Under the pieces are notes generated by a model that saw nothing but the letters and a program-made list of their open reading frames with translations, did no database searches and was not told where the DNA came from. A program made the translations under genes and the position numbers. From Sternotherus odoratus (Eukaryota; Chordata; Testudines; Kinosternidae), in contig JAVMKO010000009.1 of the NCBI GenBank assembly GCA_032164245.1, positions 77,509,212 through 77,573,211 on the forward strand: a DNA stretch of 64,000 nucleotides. Direction: 5' to 3'. Of the stretch, positions 36,347 to 47,316 are shown piece after piece; position 1 is the first letter of the stretch, and each line of letters begins with the position of its first letter.

Positions 36347-38356
36347 GTGACAAAGCTAGCTAAGGTAGTTAATATGTTCACACACCAGGGTCCAGATCTT
36401 GAAAAAGACTTTTGTGTGTGTGTCTTTACCCAGGAGACTAATTCCATAGGACTGGGGCCAATGTCCAGAAGAGTCACCAGGAGATCTTATGTTTAATGTA
36501 ATGGGCATTAGACTGGGCCTATCTAGAACAAATATACACAGGATTTTATCTGGTCCCTCTAATCTAACCTATCTTCCTGACTATCTTCTATAAATATTGA
36601 CTAGCTGCAAGTGCAATAGCAGTAAAATATTGACAGGTGTTGGTTCCTGAGAGTGTGCACTGTTGTTTTATTGCCTGCAGTCAAGACAGCAATCAATGGA
36701 GCTATTTTTAGTCATCGGGTTAATATTTTCTTGTACAGCGATTGCTTCTGGAGTCAACTGATAGGTGTTTGATTACTTCCGGATGATTCCCTCCCTCACA
36801 TTCAAACTGGGCGTGATCTCGATGTGAGGGGGAGGAGGTCAACATTGGAGACATGCAGCTTCCAGGGACTTCTCTCTCCTACGCTCCCATGAGTAGACTT
36901 AGGAAAGACCTTTACAATCCTCCCCACCCAGGAGCAGCCTGCAGAGGAAGAGGCAAGGTGCCAAGGTGTGCACCTGAGCTGCTTTTTGTCCTGCATCAGG
37001 GATACAGAAGGAAGGGTATCTTTGGTGTATCTGGGCGGCCATTTCTGGTGGTGGAGCTTGGGGCCCAGAGGGAGGTGGCTATATCCATTCAGGCTGGTTG
37101 GCTTGACTCATGTAGGGATGGTTCACCCTCACTGAGCTCAAGGTCTATTTTTTTGGGTTCCTCGGGGTCATGGTTTTCAAAAGTCACCAGTGATTTGGGG
37201 CACTTCATCTTTTGGGTGCCCCTTTTTGACACCTTTGAGGGACCCGATTTTCAAGATCTGCCAAGCACCTACCTGCCCGCTGAAAACTGGATTCCTTTAA
37301 GGTGTCTCGAGTTGGGCACCCAAAATTACCTTCCCCTCCCAGGCAATTTACCCCTATATTTGTTCTTGTATGTGAGTTGATTAGAATAACAACCAGCACC
37401 CCTGTTTCTCTAGCTAAAAGTCAGCCTGTGCTGTGTATTAGGAACAGAAGAACCTCACCAAAAGCTAGCCTGGCACAGTTTGGTGCCCAATTTATGGTGT
37501 GTGTATATATACTGAGTCCTGTTCTCACTTATGCCTAGTGTAACTTGTCTGAAGGGTTTCACGGGGTGCAAAATCAGGCCTGGTGTAGTTATTTTCCCAC
37601 TAGTATTTCTCTCTCTGCTCCTTTTAGACTTTTTGTAGCAGAACATTTCCCATTAAAGCTGAACTTTTGAACCCACAGTGTGTGATGTAATGGAGGACGA
37701 GTCTTTTTCAGCTGTGAAGGTGAAGATTCATTTCCCAGCAGTGTATTTTAGGGTGTCACTGATGTATGGGGACCGGGGGCAGAAAGAGGATTAAGATTTG
37801 CTCTCCCACTGCAAGACAAAGCTGCTGGTTTTAGTACTTCAACATACAATACCTGTAAAATCCAGCCCTGAAGAATCTGACCCAAGGGACCTAAAGAAAC
37901 AAAATATAGGGACATGGTGGTGGGAGACCCCAATCGGGCCACATTCTTTTAGCCCTAGATGTTATAGGGATATGAAAACAGCTTAGACCATCAGAAATAA
38001 CCTGAATCTTCACCACAAACCCAAACCAGAAATGATCAGCACCCCCAGAAAACGTTCTGCTCCTATAAAAATGTATTTTCCATTTCCACTTGCCTCTGGA
38101 ATTTCCATTTCCACCAGGAAGCTGAAATGCAAAGCGGAGAATGCCTCTGGAGTGGGTGACTCACCTATGTGAGCTGTTTGGCTTACACTGTCCTTTCCAC
38201 CCCAAAATGGACAATCCACTGAGGCCCAGCTCCTCAAAGGTCTTTAGGTGGTTCACTCCTGCCGGAGGCCCCTGGAGACCTTTTAAATGACATCGGTGGA
38301 TTCATTTAACTGCTCTGTTGGTAAAGTTTTGAGTATTACCACATAGTTCCTTAGCA
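36347..38356. other. Non-coding stretch with the longest open frame of the window
   Basis: A 175-codon plus frame at 36853-37380 is not supported as a gene: its second half lies in a diffuse repeat (AAAAGTCACCAG, GATTTTCAAGATCTG, GGGCACCCAAAATTACC), it has no recognised domain, and no promoter or splice context was seen. Nothing else notable. Confidence 0.4.
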
Positions 38357-38430
38357 TCATAGAATAGAATAATAGAATATCAGGGTTAGAAGGGACCTCA
38401 GGAGATCATCTAGTCTAACCCCCTTGAACG
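38357..38430 (-). mobile_element. CR1 or Cry-SINE 3' tail, minus strand
   Basis: Plus strand CATAGAATAGAATAATAGAA, ATCAGGGTTAGAAGGGACC, TCAGGAGATCATCTAGTCTA, ACCCCC is the complement of the shared tail of turtle CR1 and the tRNA-derived Cry SINE, ending in ATTCTATG-like octamers. Too short to decide between them; no tRNA part is visible. Confidence 0.85.
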
Positions 38431-40787
38431 GGGCTATGCTGTGACCATCCAGGAAACTTTATAGCTTTGTAAAACGCAGACCTATAAATATAAAGACCCC
38501 AATAAAATCTGTTAAACCACGTTATTCACCAAGGGGAAAAGCCTATCTGGTATTTTTGTTGTTGTGGTGACACAGGCTGCATCGGTGTGCTGAAACTGCT
38601 GCAGAATACTTACCTGGCTTGGAGTGCACCTAGCAGCTTTTGTACCAAGGGGCCATCTTCCTTCAGAATAGCATGTCTCTTTCAAGCAGTAATGTACTAA
38701 GCAATAGACTCGTTCATATTACAGATCACCATTTAAGGGAACACGGTCTGTCTGACATATAGCCTTTTGCACCTTTTGAATAGGCTCCTGCCGACTATTT
38801 AGGCCCAGAGAGGACCCCCTGCTGGGAACACAGGCAGATCGGGCTGAAAACAGTCCCCAAATCCCCCCCGGCCAGTCGTGTGATGTTAATGATCACACCA
38901 GGGTAAGATGTAAAACATACCTTTGTGCAGCTCCATGTAAACAGCAAGTATTGTGATGTAAATAAGAGCCCAGCAAGATATGAGGTGTGAATGGAAACCC
39001 AGCGAGCAGGGAGCACGGTGCAAAGGGAAATACAGCACAGCGCAAGGGGGAGTGGAATTGAGATGTGGACTTGTGACAATACACGTACACAGTGCTCAGC
39101 ACAGTATGAAGGGGAGCTAACCGGGGGTGGCATAAAGTCCTGTTTGATGTGCTGAAATGGCAACAGAGAATTTAAGCTCATGCCTGGGACGCTGTTTGGA
39201 TTCCTGATTTCAAGCACAGGCTGATTCGGACTGGGAAAGATGAGTTGGGGTGCACAGAAAAGATACCAACCTTAGTAAGACAAGTGACCCTTCTCTTAGA
39301 AAGTCATAAATAAATCGGGGCCACAATCAGCTTGTGGAAAGATCCCTCCCCCCTTCAAATGTCGTCCTGCCAACCAGCCGAGAGTAGTTTACTCAGAAGG
39401 TATATGACAAGTGTCAGGAACTACTGAAATGCCCTACGTGAAGCTGGAAGACCAGACTGACGCCAGCCCTGGGAAGAGGGACCAGTTGCCATAGGCTAAC
39501 CTTTGATCTCTAAGACATCTGCAGATGAAGCGGAGGAATCTCAGAAATAAATGGCATGCAGGTGTTATCTCTGAGGGAGAGTGCCAGAAGCACAAAGAGC
39601 AGTTCGGCACCCAACGTCCACTCAAAGCCAATGGAGTTGGGTCTCCTTTGAAGACCTTAGCCTTTATGTGTAATGGCAATCTACTGACGAGACACGGATT
39701 TTCACTGGATCCGTACAAAGCCAAGGTCTCATTCCAAAAGGATGGGTAGAGGAGCTCATCTTTGTCTGCTGTTGGTTTTATTGTAATGCTGATGTGGCTC
39801 CTTGTCTGACTCTTGCTCCTCTTCCTCTTGTCTCTGGCAATGAAGTGAAGGGAAGCTGAGCTTGAAGCTAGAAGAGGTCATACTTAAGTAACCCTGCTAG
39901 AGTTCTATTAAGATATGCCTGCCATGCTAGGGAAATTCAGCAGTGCACTTAGAGTTTCAAAGAGCACTGTACAAAGTGCCACATCAGAGATTAATAGCAA
40001 AGGTAAAAAGGAAGTGGGGTAACAGAAGGTGTTGCACAAATGGCTCGTTTCCTTTGGAGGTGTCCCAATTTACCTGCAAAGAACAGGCAGGCCTTGGAGA
40101 AAGCTTGAATACAAAAGTTTATTTGGTAGTGAAGTGAAGCCACAGAGATAGCTCTCAAATTATGGCTTCCCCTCATACATCATTACAAGACTTTTTATAT
40201 GGTTCTTTACATGGAGGAGGAGGCAAGAAGGGCCTCATGCAAATTAACAGGTGAAAAACATGACGTTGTTTCCTATCTGTTTACTTATTTGTCTGGAAAG
40301 AACAAGACATACAAACACAAAGTTCCTGCCTTGAAATGGTACATATGGAGAATACATGGAGATATGAGCTAAAACATACGTGGTAAAACAAACTTATGAA
40401 ATATACAGGACAAGATATGAGTGAGGCCCAGTGGCGCCTCCAAGAATGCATAACACAAGATAAAAACTTACAGCAGCCCAGAGTTAGTTACACAGCTTCA
40501 GTAAGACATTTTCCTATATTTTAACCTTTCCTTACAAAGGTGTGGGAGAAACACCTAGGTCAAGAGCAGATATGAAACAGTAGCCACAGCTGAGAACTTT
40601 TTGAGTGGGGAAAAGGATGCCCCCAGGGCCATTTTAGGACCTTTGTTATGTGTAATACTGTATATAGCTATTATTTAGGCGAGAGTACTGAAAACAATGA
40701 ACAAGTCTCCTTTACTCTGGTGTAAACCTAGAGTAATTCCATTAAGTACAGTGGAGGCACTCCAGATTTATGAAAGGGTAAATGAGA
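38431..40787. other. Non-coding stretch
   Basis: No supported gene. A 140-codon minus frame at 38795-39217 overlaps a 69-codon minus frame in another phase and looks like no known protein. No clear transposon ends seen. Confidence 0.35.
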
Positions 40788-41310
40788 TCAGAATCTGGTC
40801 CAAGATCTCCAGGTTTGCAGATAAGATGACAATAAGGTGGAGTAAGTAACTAGGTACCATTAAACCAGATTCACCAAGGTTTGGGTCTCTTAGGTGAATG
40901 TGCCAATGTAGTTCAATGTGGATACGTGTAAAGTAATTCATCTGGGAACAAGGCCCTAGATTAGGGAATATGTGGTAAACGGAACAAGTGTTCAGCGAAG
41001 GGATTAAGAAAAGGATTTGGTGGTGCCGGGGATGTGAGCGGTTCTTATGGAAAAAGCACCAGCCCAGATCACGGCTGTAGTAAAAGGGCAAGCCAGATAC
41101 AAAGCGGCATTAGCAGAGGGACAGCATATAAAACAAAAGAGGTGCTGTTCTGTTACTGTAAAAGACCTAGATCCCATCTGGAATATCATGTGCAATGTGG
41201 GCTACTGTGCTGCAGTGTAAGGCAACAAAGTTCAGCCCTCAAGCATCTAACATTGGAACAAAGGTTATGGCATGGGTGGATCCGCTGCAGGGTTCCAAGG
41301 AGCCCAGCCG
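40788..41310 (+). mobile_element. Highly decayed CR1-clade LINE fragment
   Basis: Order on the plus strand follows the reverse transcriptase: GGTTTGCAGATAAGATGAC (a remnant of the FADD box), then FNVDTCKVIHLG-like reading at about 40913-40950, then RYKAALAEG, then RSHLEYHVQC resembling RPHLEYCVQF. Frames are broken throughout. Confidence 0.6.
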
Positions 41311-41700
41311 TTCATCATATACAGGGAAAATCTGAATTTTCCTTTAAATTCGATCACAAGTTAGGAATTGTGAAGTCAGCTATATTTTTCTCCAGAATCT
41401 CTCTCTTGCTCCCTGTCCATTTCCCTCTCCTTTAGCCTCTCTCCTTGCCTTCTCTGCTTCTCACGTTCCCCCACTGTCTTGCCTCGTCTCTCCATTTTTG
41501 CCTCTAAGGGAAGTGAGAACAGTCCTAAGGTCACATGGCTGGCTCATTACAGACATTGTTTCTCCTCTCTCCATGTTCACACACCCCATTCAAATGCTAG
41601 AAGAATAATCCACACTCCCTGATCGGAGATAACAAGCTGGTTCAGCTTAATTGGACTAACCTTTTCACCTCCCACCTGGTTCTTGCCTACTTTCCTAGAC
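41311..41700. other. Pyrimidine-rich non-coding stretch
   Basis: CT-rich around 41395-41500. No gene or transposon seen. Confidence 0.4.
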
Positions 41701-41710
41701 CTGCCTCTGA

Positions 41711-41817
41711 ACATTTCCACTGCTTGCATCCGACGAAGTGGGTATTAGCCCACGAAAGCTCATGCTTCAAAACTTTATAGTTAGTCTTTAAGGTGCCACA
41801 GGACTTCGTTACCCTTG
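41711..41817 (+). mobile_element. Solo PLE terminal unit with 10-bp duplication
   Basis: Flanked by CTGCCTCTGA at 41701-41710 and 41818-41827. From CCACTGCTTGCATCC to GGTGCCACA, 84 consecutive bases are identical to the complement of the 10.3-kb copy. It ends GGACTTCGTTACCC, close to the right stop of the palindromic copies, and lacks the GTAGCCGTGTTAGT terminus: it is a right arm alone. Confidence 0.85.
41726..41765 (+). ncRNA. Hammerhead-like motif, CCGACGA core
   Basis: Identical to the 10.4-kb motif, in the opposite orientation: CCGACGA, extra A, GTGGG/CCCAC stem, GAAA, AGC-TCAT-GCT. Shared identity in two independent insertions means the unusual core belonged to the source copy. Confidence 0.5.
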
Positions 41818-41827
41818 CTGCCTCTGA

Positions 41828-43173
41828 GTCTTCTAAGTACTAAAGGAGCCCCATCCCCAATGAACAGATTATCAATTTAAGTAATGGTCACACATGGCCT
41901 ACAGCCTCACAACTGGGGTGAGCGTTGTTTTTCCCAGAGTGCTGGATAAATAAGAATTCAAAGTTGTTATCCCATAAGAGGGGGAACCCAACGATCCCAC
42001 TGAAGACAGAGCATGTACTGTTGCATAAGCCAAACAGCAGTGACTTCTAGAAGTGTCTTTTGCTTTCACAATCTGAAGAGTTTACAATAGTAAATTGTGA
42101 AGTCACTCTGAATTTGCACTGCCATACCTGAGAGCAGTATTCATTTGCAATGTACAAGATAATTTTATTTTGCTTTTCCTAAAATGATGAGAAGCTTGTC
42201 AATCAATGTCCAGCGAAAGTCATCAAACATGTGAAATGTGCAGGTAGGATGTGCCGTTGACAGATGGTCATTATACCCTTTTCTTCTGCTCCTCTATTTC
42301 CCAAGCCTGATCTTCGACAGATGTGTTGGGGATTGCTGACCTAAGATTTAAAGTTATTCATATCACCAGGAAAAAGGAAAGTATAAACATTTTAGATTTT
42401 ATGCATCTTTAACTCTGTTAATTACCATCAACAAACAACACAGCCAGCATAAATCCCAGCAATTAATTATTCAGTAAAATGGTGGTTTTCCACTTCGCTA
42501 ACTGATATGAAAATCAAAAAGCTGATTTGCAAAATGATCATATAGCTGTCTAATAAAATATTTCAAAAGTCAGTTTTTTGTTTTATTCTGGTTTGTTTGC
42601 TATTTAAGTCCCCTGGAGCAGAATTTGTTACTTCTGGAAAAGCTGTGCAATTATATTGGTCTTGCAACTTGCTACACTAACTAGCGTTTGTCACTTCAAA
42701 ATCTGAGGGTTTTAAAGTAACATGTTAAAGACAAAGCAATCAGAGAGCATCCTAGAGGTGATGTTCTTAGCATTAGGCGTAGGCATGTTCCATATTGCAT
42801 TACTCGTAGATGTCCCTCTAGTGATCTGCTCACAGAGGCATGACGGGTGAGATTTTCACATGGGACTTTTGCTCTTAACTCTATTTGAAGCTTTTGAATG
42901 ACTCCCTCCGTATTTTTAGTGGAAGGGATCCTGTCAGCTACACTGTGGCATGGAAAGGCAGAAGGGACATTTAAGTAGAAATAATAGCAAGAAATGAAGG
43001 CATGAGCAAAAGTAAAATGAGCATTGAAAATGTCCAGGGTAAAAGATTCCTTTGGCCCTTTCCCAGTTGGGCACAAGAGAGATCCCAAAATGCAGTTCTC
43101 AGTGATTAAACTATTTGTTCAAAATTTCTTGCCCAGCTCTAGTCACGAGCCGCAATGAATGTGGTTCCGCTTT
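41828..43173. other. Non-coding stretch, possible conserved element at 42340-42690
   Basis: No gene supported. 42340-42690 is AT-rich and repeat-free by eye (CCCAGCAATTAATTATTCAG, GCTGATTTGCAAAATGATC). A 130-codon minus frame at 42696-43088 has no recognisable family. Confidence 0.3.
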
Positions 43174-43181
43174 ATCTAGGA

Positions 43182-43573
43182 CAGGGGTCTCAAACACGAT
43201 GCGGCCTGCCAAGCTCCCTGCCCTCCCTCCCCACGAGTTATTTCCAGTGGCCGCCAAGCTCCCTTCCCCCACAGCGTGCCTCATCCCTGCTCCTCTACCT
43301 ACCTCCATGCGCTTCCCGCTGTCAAACACTTGTTTGATGGCATGTAGTGCTTTCCAGGAGGAGCGGGGAGCCACGCGCTCAGGGGAGGAAGCAGGGAAGA
43401 GGCAGGGAAGGGGTGGGAAGAGGCAGGGCAGAGGTGGGGGCCTCATGGAAGGGGTGGCATGAGGGCGGGGCCGGGGGCAGCGGGGGCGTGTGTGTTTGTC
43501 AGTGATGCGGCCCTTGGGCCAATGCACTAGTCCTCATGTGGTCCTCTTGGTCATTAGAGTTTGAGATCCCTGA
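43182..43573. mobile_element. Non-autonomous hAT element, copy 2 (inverted)
   Basis: 392 bp with ends CAGGGGTCTCAAAC and GTTTGAGATCCCTG and a perfect 8-bp duplication ATCTAGGA (43174-43181 and 43574-43581). Same family as 13822-14154 but inverted: GGACTAGTACATTGGCCCGA there is matched by the complement of GGGCCAATGCACTAGTCC here. Purine/pyrimidine strand bias opens frames of 138 (minus) and 115 (plus) codons that are not genes. Confidence 0.95.
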
Positions 43574-43581
43574 TCTAGGAA

Positions 43582-44514
43582 ACTTCCCTGTCATCAGTGC
43601 CTGTAGCTGGTAACCGGAGAGGGTCAAGTTAGTCTGGATAAAGATTCCCACTTCTTCCGTGACTGTCTTATAGTATTTAGATCAACAACACTCCCAAATA
43701 TGGCAAATATACAAATGGCTTTGTAGATTTAGACAGGAGGGGATTCTGCACCCTTCTCTAAAATGTCTCCCTCCGCACAGCGTTTTAAAAAATGAAAATG
43801 CTGAGGCTGTTCCTGTGGCCAAATGCGCCTGCAAATTTCTGCTTTGCTAATCAACAAAGGGAACTCTCTGCTGGTGTTTCAAAGTATGTCGAGGGGCGAG
43901 ATGAGGAGTCAAATCAGCTCCGCGCACATTATTCACACTGTGTTGTCTTCTCTGTGCTTGAGGGCGTTTCCTATTGTCCACAGGGGAAAAAGAAATCTGG
44001 TGTGGAAATCCGTCATAATGCAGCATTTAAGAAAAATGACAGAGAACATGCATATTTATCTGAAAATGATGGAGGTAGCCTTTTTAACCTTATGATGTAC
44101 CGCCATGGAGATGTGTGTGTGTAATTGTTTTCATAGAGCAAAGCTTGACAGAAAAGTCAGGGTTTTTATAAAAGACCTGGAGGAAATGATTATATTTCTA
44201 GTCCTCTTTATTGCTTGAATTGCAGCAGCGGGGTGGGGGGAGGGGGGGAATATGCATCCAATGATCAGATATAAGACACTGAAAAACAATAAGCCCTGAT
44301 TGTCCCATCTGTCCTGCTGAGCATGGCAAAACAAGCCCTTCTTAATTACTCCTTGTGACGAACCAGTCCTCTGACAAACTGAATGGCTATCTTGGAGGAG
44401 ACCAGCGAACAGGCTATCATGAAACTTATAAAGTCAGATCCCCAGTTGGTGCAAATCAGCATAATCAATTGAGCTTAATTAATGACTTACCCCAACTCAT
44501 GAACTGACCAGATG
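43582..44514. other. Non-coding stretch, possible conserved element at 43770-44200
   Basis: Two overlapping plus frames (110 codons at 43792-44124 and 90 codons at 43823-44095) have no recognisable domain. The DNA is even in composition and repeat-free by eye. 44222-44250 is a short G-rich run. 44433-44466 carries the dyad-type repeat (AGATCCCCAGTTGGTGCAAA). Confidence 0.3.
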
Positions 44515-44795
44515 GGGCTTGTCTGCATTTACTGAGGGATCCACGCATCAGCGCTCGATTTAGCAGGTCTAGTGAAGACTGGCTAAATTGACTCAGATCG
44601 CTCTCCTGTCGATTCCTTTACTCCACCAGATCGAGAAGAATAAGGGGAGTCGACAGGAGACCATCTCCTATTAACATCGCGTAGTGTGGACCCCACGGTA
44701 AGTAGATTTAAGCTATGTCAACTTGAGTTACGCTATTTATGTAACACAAATTGCGTCGTTTAGATCGACTTTCCCCTGTAGTGTAGGCAAGGTCT
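44515..44795. mobile_element. PIF/Harbinger-like MITE
   Basis: The left end GGGCTTGTCTGCATTTAC pairs with the right end GTAGTGTAGGCAAGGTCT with several differences. Interior inverted words (TCGACAGGAGA / CTCTCCTGTCGA; GCTATGTCAACTTGAGTTAC / GTAACACAAATTGCGTCG) match a common turtle Harbinger MITE. The target duplication is not clear. Confidence 0.75.
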
Positions 44796-47183
44796 TAAAA
44801 TTAGTTCTCTTCTAGCCTTATCCTTGGTGGAAGGAGCACACAAAGCAGAATTGTGCCCATTGTCCCAAAACCAGGAGTCAGAACTAAAGGTCCTGCCTCA
44901 AGTTTGAATATTTTTCCTTTTGGTGGCTTAAATCAGACCCTGCCATAGGAATTGAAGTTTTAATTTCTGAATCTCTTAATTGATTAAAAAGTAGTCAGAT
45001 TTTGTGCAAAATTACAGTATTTTAACAATACTCTTAAGCCTCATGTAATCAGTCTAAGAGCCATATCCTCAGCTCGTGAATTTGGTGTTAAGATCAGTTC
45101 AGTTACGCTGCTTTATGCCAACTGAGAATACAGGCCTATACATTTTGTGATAGTCCTGCTGTGGGGTTTATCATATATGAGGCCTGCTTAGCCTCTAAAA
45201 TAATTCCAAGTTACTAGGGCCTCTTTAATTCATGGAGTATTGCACAGTGGACCAGAACAATTCCTTCTGAGAGAAGAATAAAATAGCTAGCAAAATATAA
45301 ATGGGAAGATGTACATTTGACGGTGCAAATTAGTTTATTTTCCTTTTTATACAACAGATGTTGTTTGACCTAGAAGAAGGAATAATATTATTGAAATTGA
45401 GATCAGGCAGAGGGAAAAAATAAAGATGTCTAAAAATAAAATACAAATAACAGCTGCTTGAATTGTATTTCTAATACATCAGTGTTGACAGCTCTCTATT
45501 TTTTCAATGAGCCAGGAATCCTATGGAAGCAGTTGGGTGGGAAGAGTTATTTCTGGAGGGTGGCTGTGAGACAAGAGCATGAATCAGTATAGAGGATGCC
45601 TCTGTGTATCAACACACACAAATTATTGGGGGTAACCTTTGGAGATATGCATAACATTTTTTCACCAAAAACACAAGCAAAGAAACCCATTTGTCACTGT
45701 TTCTCGAGCAAAACTAGACACAATGGGTCAAGTTATGCCACCCTTATTCACACACAGAGTAGTACTTGATTTCATTAGTAATCCCATTGAAACGAATGGC
45801 ATCAGCCTTGGAGTAGGGTACTACACAATGGGCCAGGTACTCATCTGGGATAGATTGTCATAACTTCGTTGAGGTCAATGCGCAAAGTCACTGGATCCAG
45901 TTGAGGTTCTGAGCCAACCGGAGTAAGAGTGATAGAATCTGGACCTTTTCTGACTGACATAAACTCTGTCGGAGGGAAAAATCTGACTAAGGCTAGATCT
46001 GAAGAAAACATAGGGAGGAACCGAACCTAAATTTTGAGGCTTCCATTATTATTATTTTTGGTTCCCAGATGGAAATATCTGATTCTGAGACCGCATTGAG
46101 CACCCACCCTTTGAAAACTAAGTCCCTCCCTTAACGTGACTCAAACAATGCATCCAACTTTGAGGTACCGCAACATCATTTATGAAAAATCAGGCTGAGA
46201 ATAACAGTTTTTCACATCATTGCGGAGCAACAAAAATATATATTTCTACCAGGTCTAACCGAGATAAGAACTTGGGAGCGCCAGGCCCCTCGGTTGTTAT
46301 ATGCAAGGAGCCTGAGCAGCCGTACAATGCACTCCTCCGTGTTTAGAATGTCCCGTCTGCAGAATGCTGCGGAACAAATAACATATTTTTATTTTTATAC
46401 AAATGTGCATAACTTCATCCATTTCTTGTGGCTGCTGCGACATTTATGACATGCATCACCCATTTATTTGGCACAGCCAATGTTTATTGCTGAGGGAGGC
46501 ATTCTCATGGAATTGATTGCACAATTTCCTCTTGGGGCACTGTTTCCAAGTCATATCCCAAGACCTCTTAAGCTCTGTTGCTGTGCTAGGATACAGAGAC
46601 ACGGCTGTAATATTACAACGGAGAAAATCCTCTCAATGGAAAAGATGACTCAAAATGGTCTTTTTAACTGTGTGCTATAATTGCAGGAACCCTCTTTACC
46701 CATTTGGTAATCCTCTAGGAGTCACACATCTCAGATAGGGTAAGTGTCTCATTCTTAGACCTTTGGAGCCCAGAGGATCCCTGGGCTTTAAAGCTGTTAC
46801 ATTGTCCTGGCTAGAGAAGGGGTGCCTGGAAGGGGGCTGGCTCCTTTTCATTCTGGGCCTTGGGCATTTGGGGGAAAAATCCACATTTTGGGAGAGAAGA
46901 GAGTGATAATTTTCTGGCAGATTGATTTTGTTTTAAATGGTGCTTTCTGAAGCTGCTGAAGGTTTGGGATTTATAATTATGTCCTAGGGATATAGTGGGT
47001 GAAGGTTGCAGGCCAACCATGTGATAAAATGCACCGGCGTCTGATAACTACATCTCATATACCCCAGTTGCACACAATAGGGACAGCATAAACAATCTAG
47101 CTCTGAAGAGAGTAGCTTCTGTGGACTTCACTGGTTTTCAACCAGGCTTCTGCATCTCCAGGCATAATCTTCTGTTCAAGCAA
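44796..47183. other. Non-coding stretch, possible conserved element at 46340-46690
   Basis: No gene supported. 45061-45088 and 45725-45850 carry diffuse short repeats (ATCCTCAGCTCGTGAA; AATCCCATTGAAACGAATGG). 46340-46690 (CATTTATGACATGCATCACC, GGCACAGCCAATGTTTATTG) is repeat-free and a conserved-element candidate by look only. Confidence 0.3.
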
Positions 47184-47191
47184 ACCATGGC

Positions 47192-47316
47192 TAGGGTGAC
47201 CAGATGTCCTGATTTTATAGGCACAGTCCCGATTTTTGGGTCTTTTTCTTATATAGGCTTCTATTCCCTGCCCACCCCCTGTACCGATTTTTCACACTTG
47301 CTATCTGGTCACCCTA
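47192..47316. mobile_element. Short hAT MITE with perfect 8-bp duplication
   Basis: 125 bp with perfect 14-bp inverted ends, TAGGGTGACCAGAT and ATCTGGTCACCCTA, and an identical 8-bp duplication ACCATGGC at 47184-47191 and 47317-47324. Interior GTCCCGATTTTTGGGTC and CCCTGTACCGATTTTTC match a very common turtle MITE. Confidence 0.95.

Noticed and set aside
36853..37380. Longest open frame (175 codons) as a gene
   Set aside because: No recognisable domain; the second half runs through a diffuse repeat; no splice or promoter context.
43111..43527. 138-codon minus and 115-codon plus frames
   Set aside because: They lie mostly inside the hAT element, whose strand bias removes stop codons.
43792..44124. 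110-codon plus frame as a small gene
   Set aside because: No domain and a second overlapping frame in another phase; conserved non-coding DNA is as likely.
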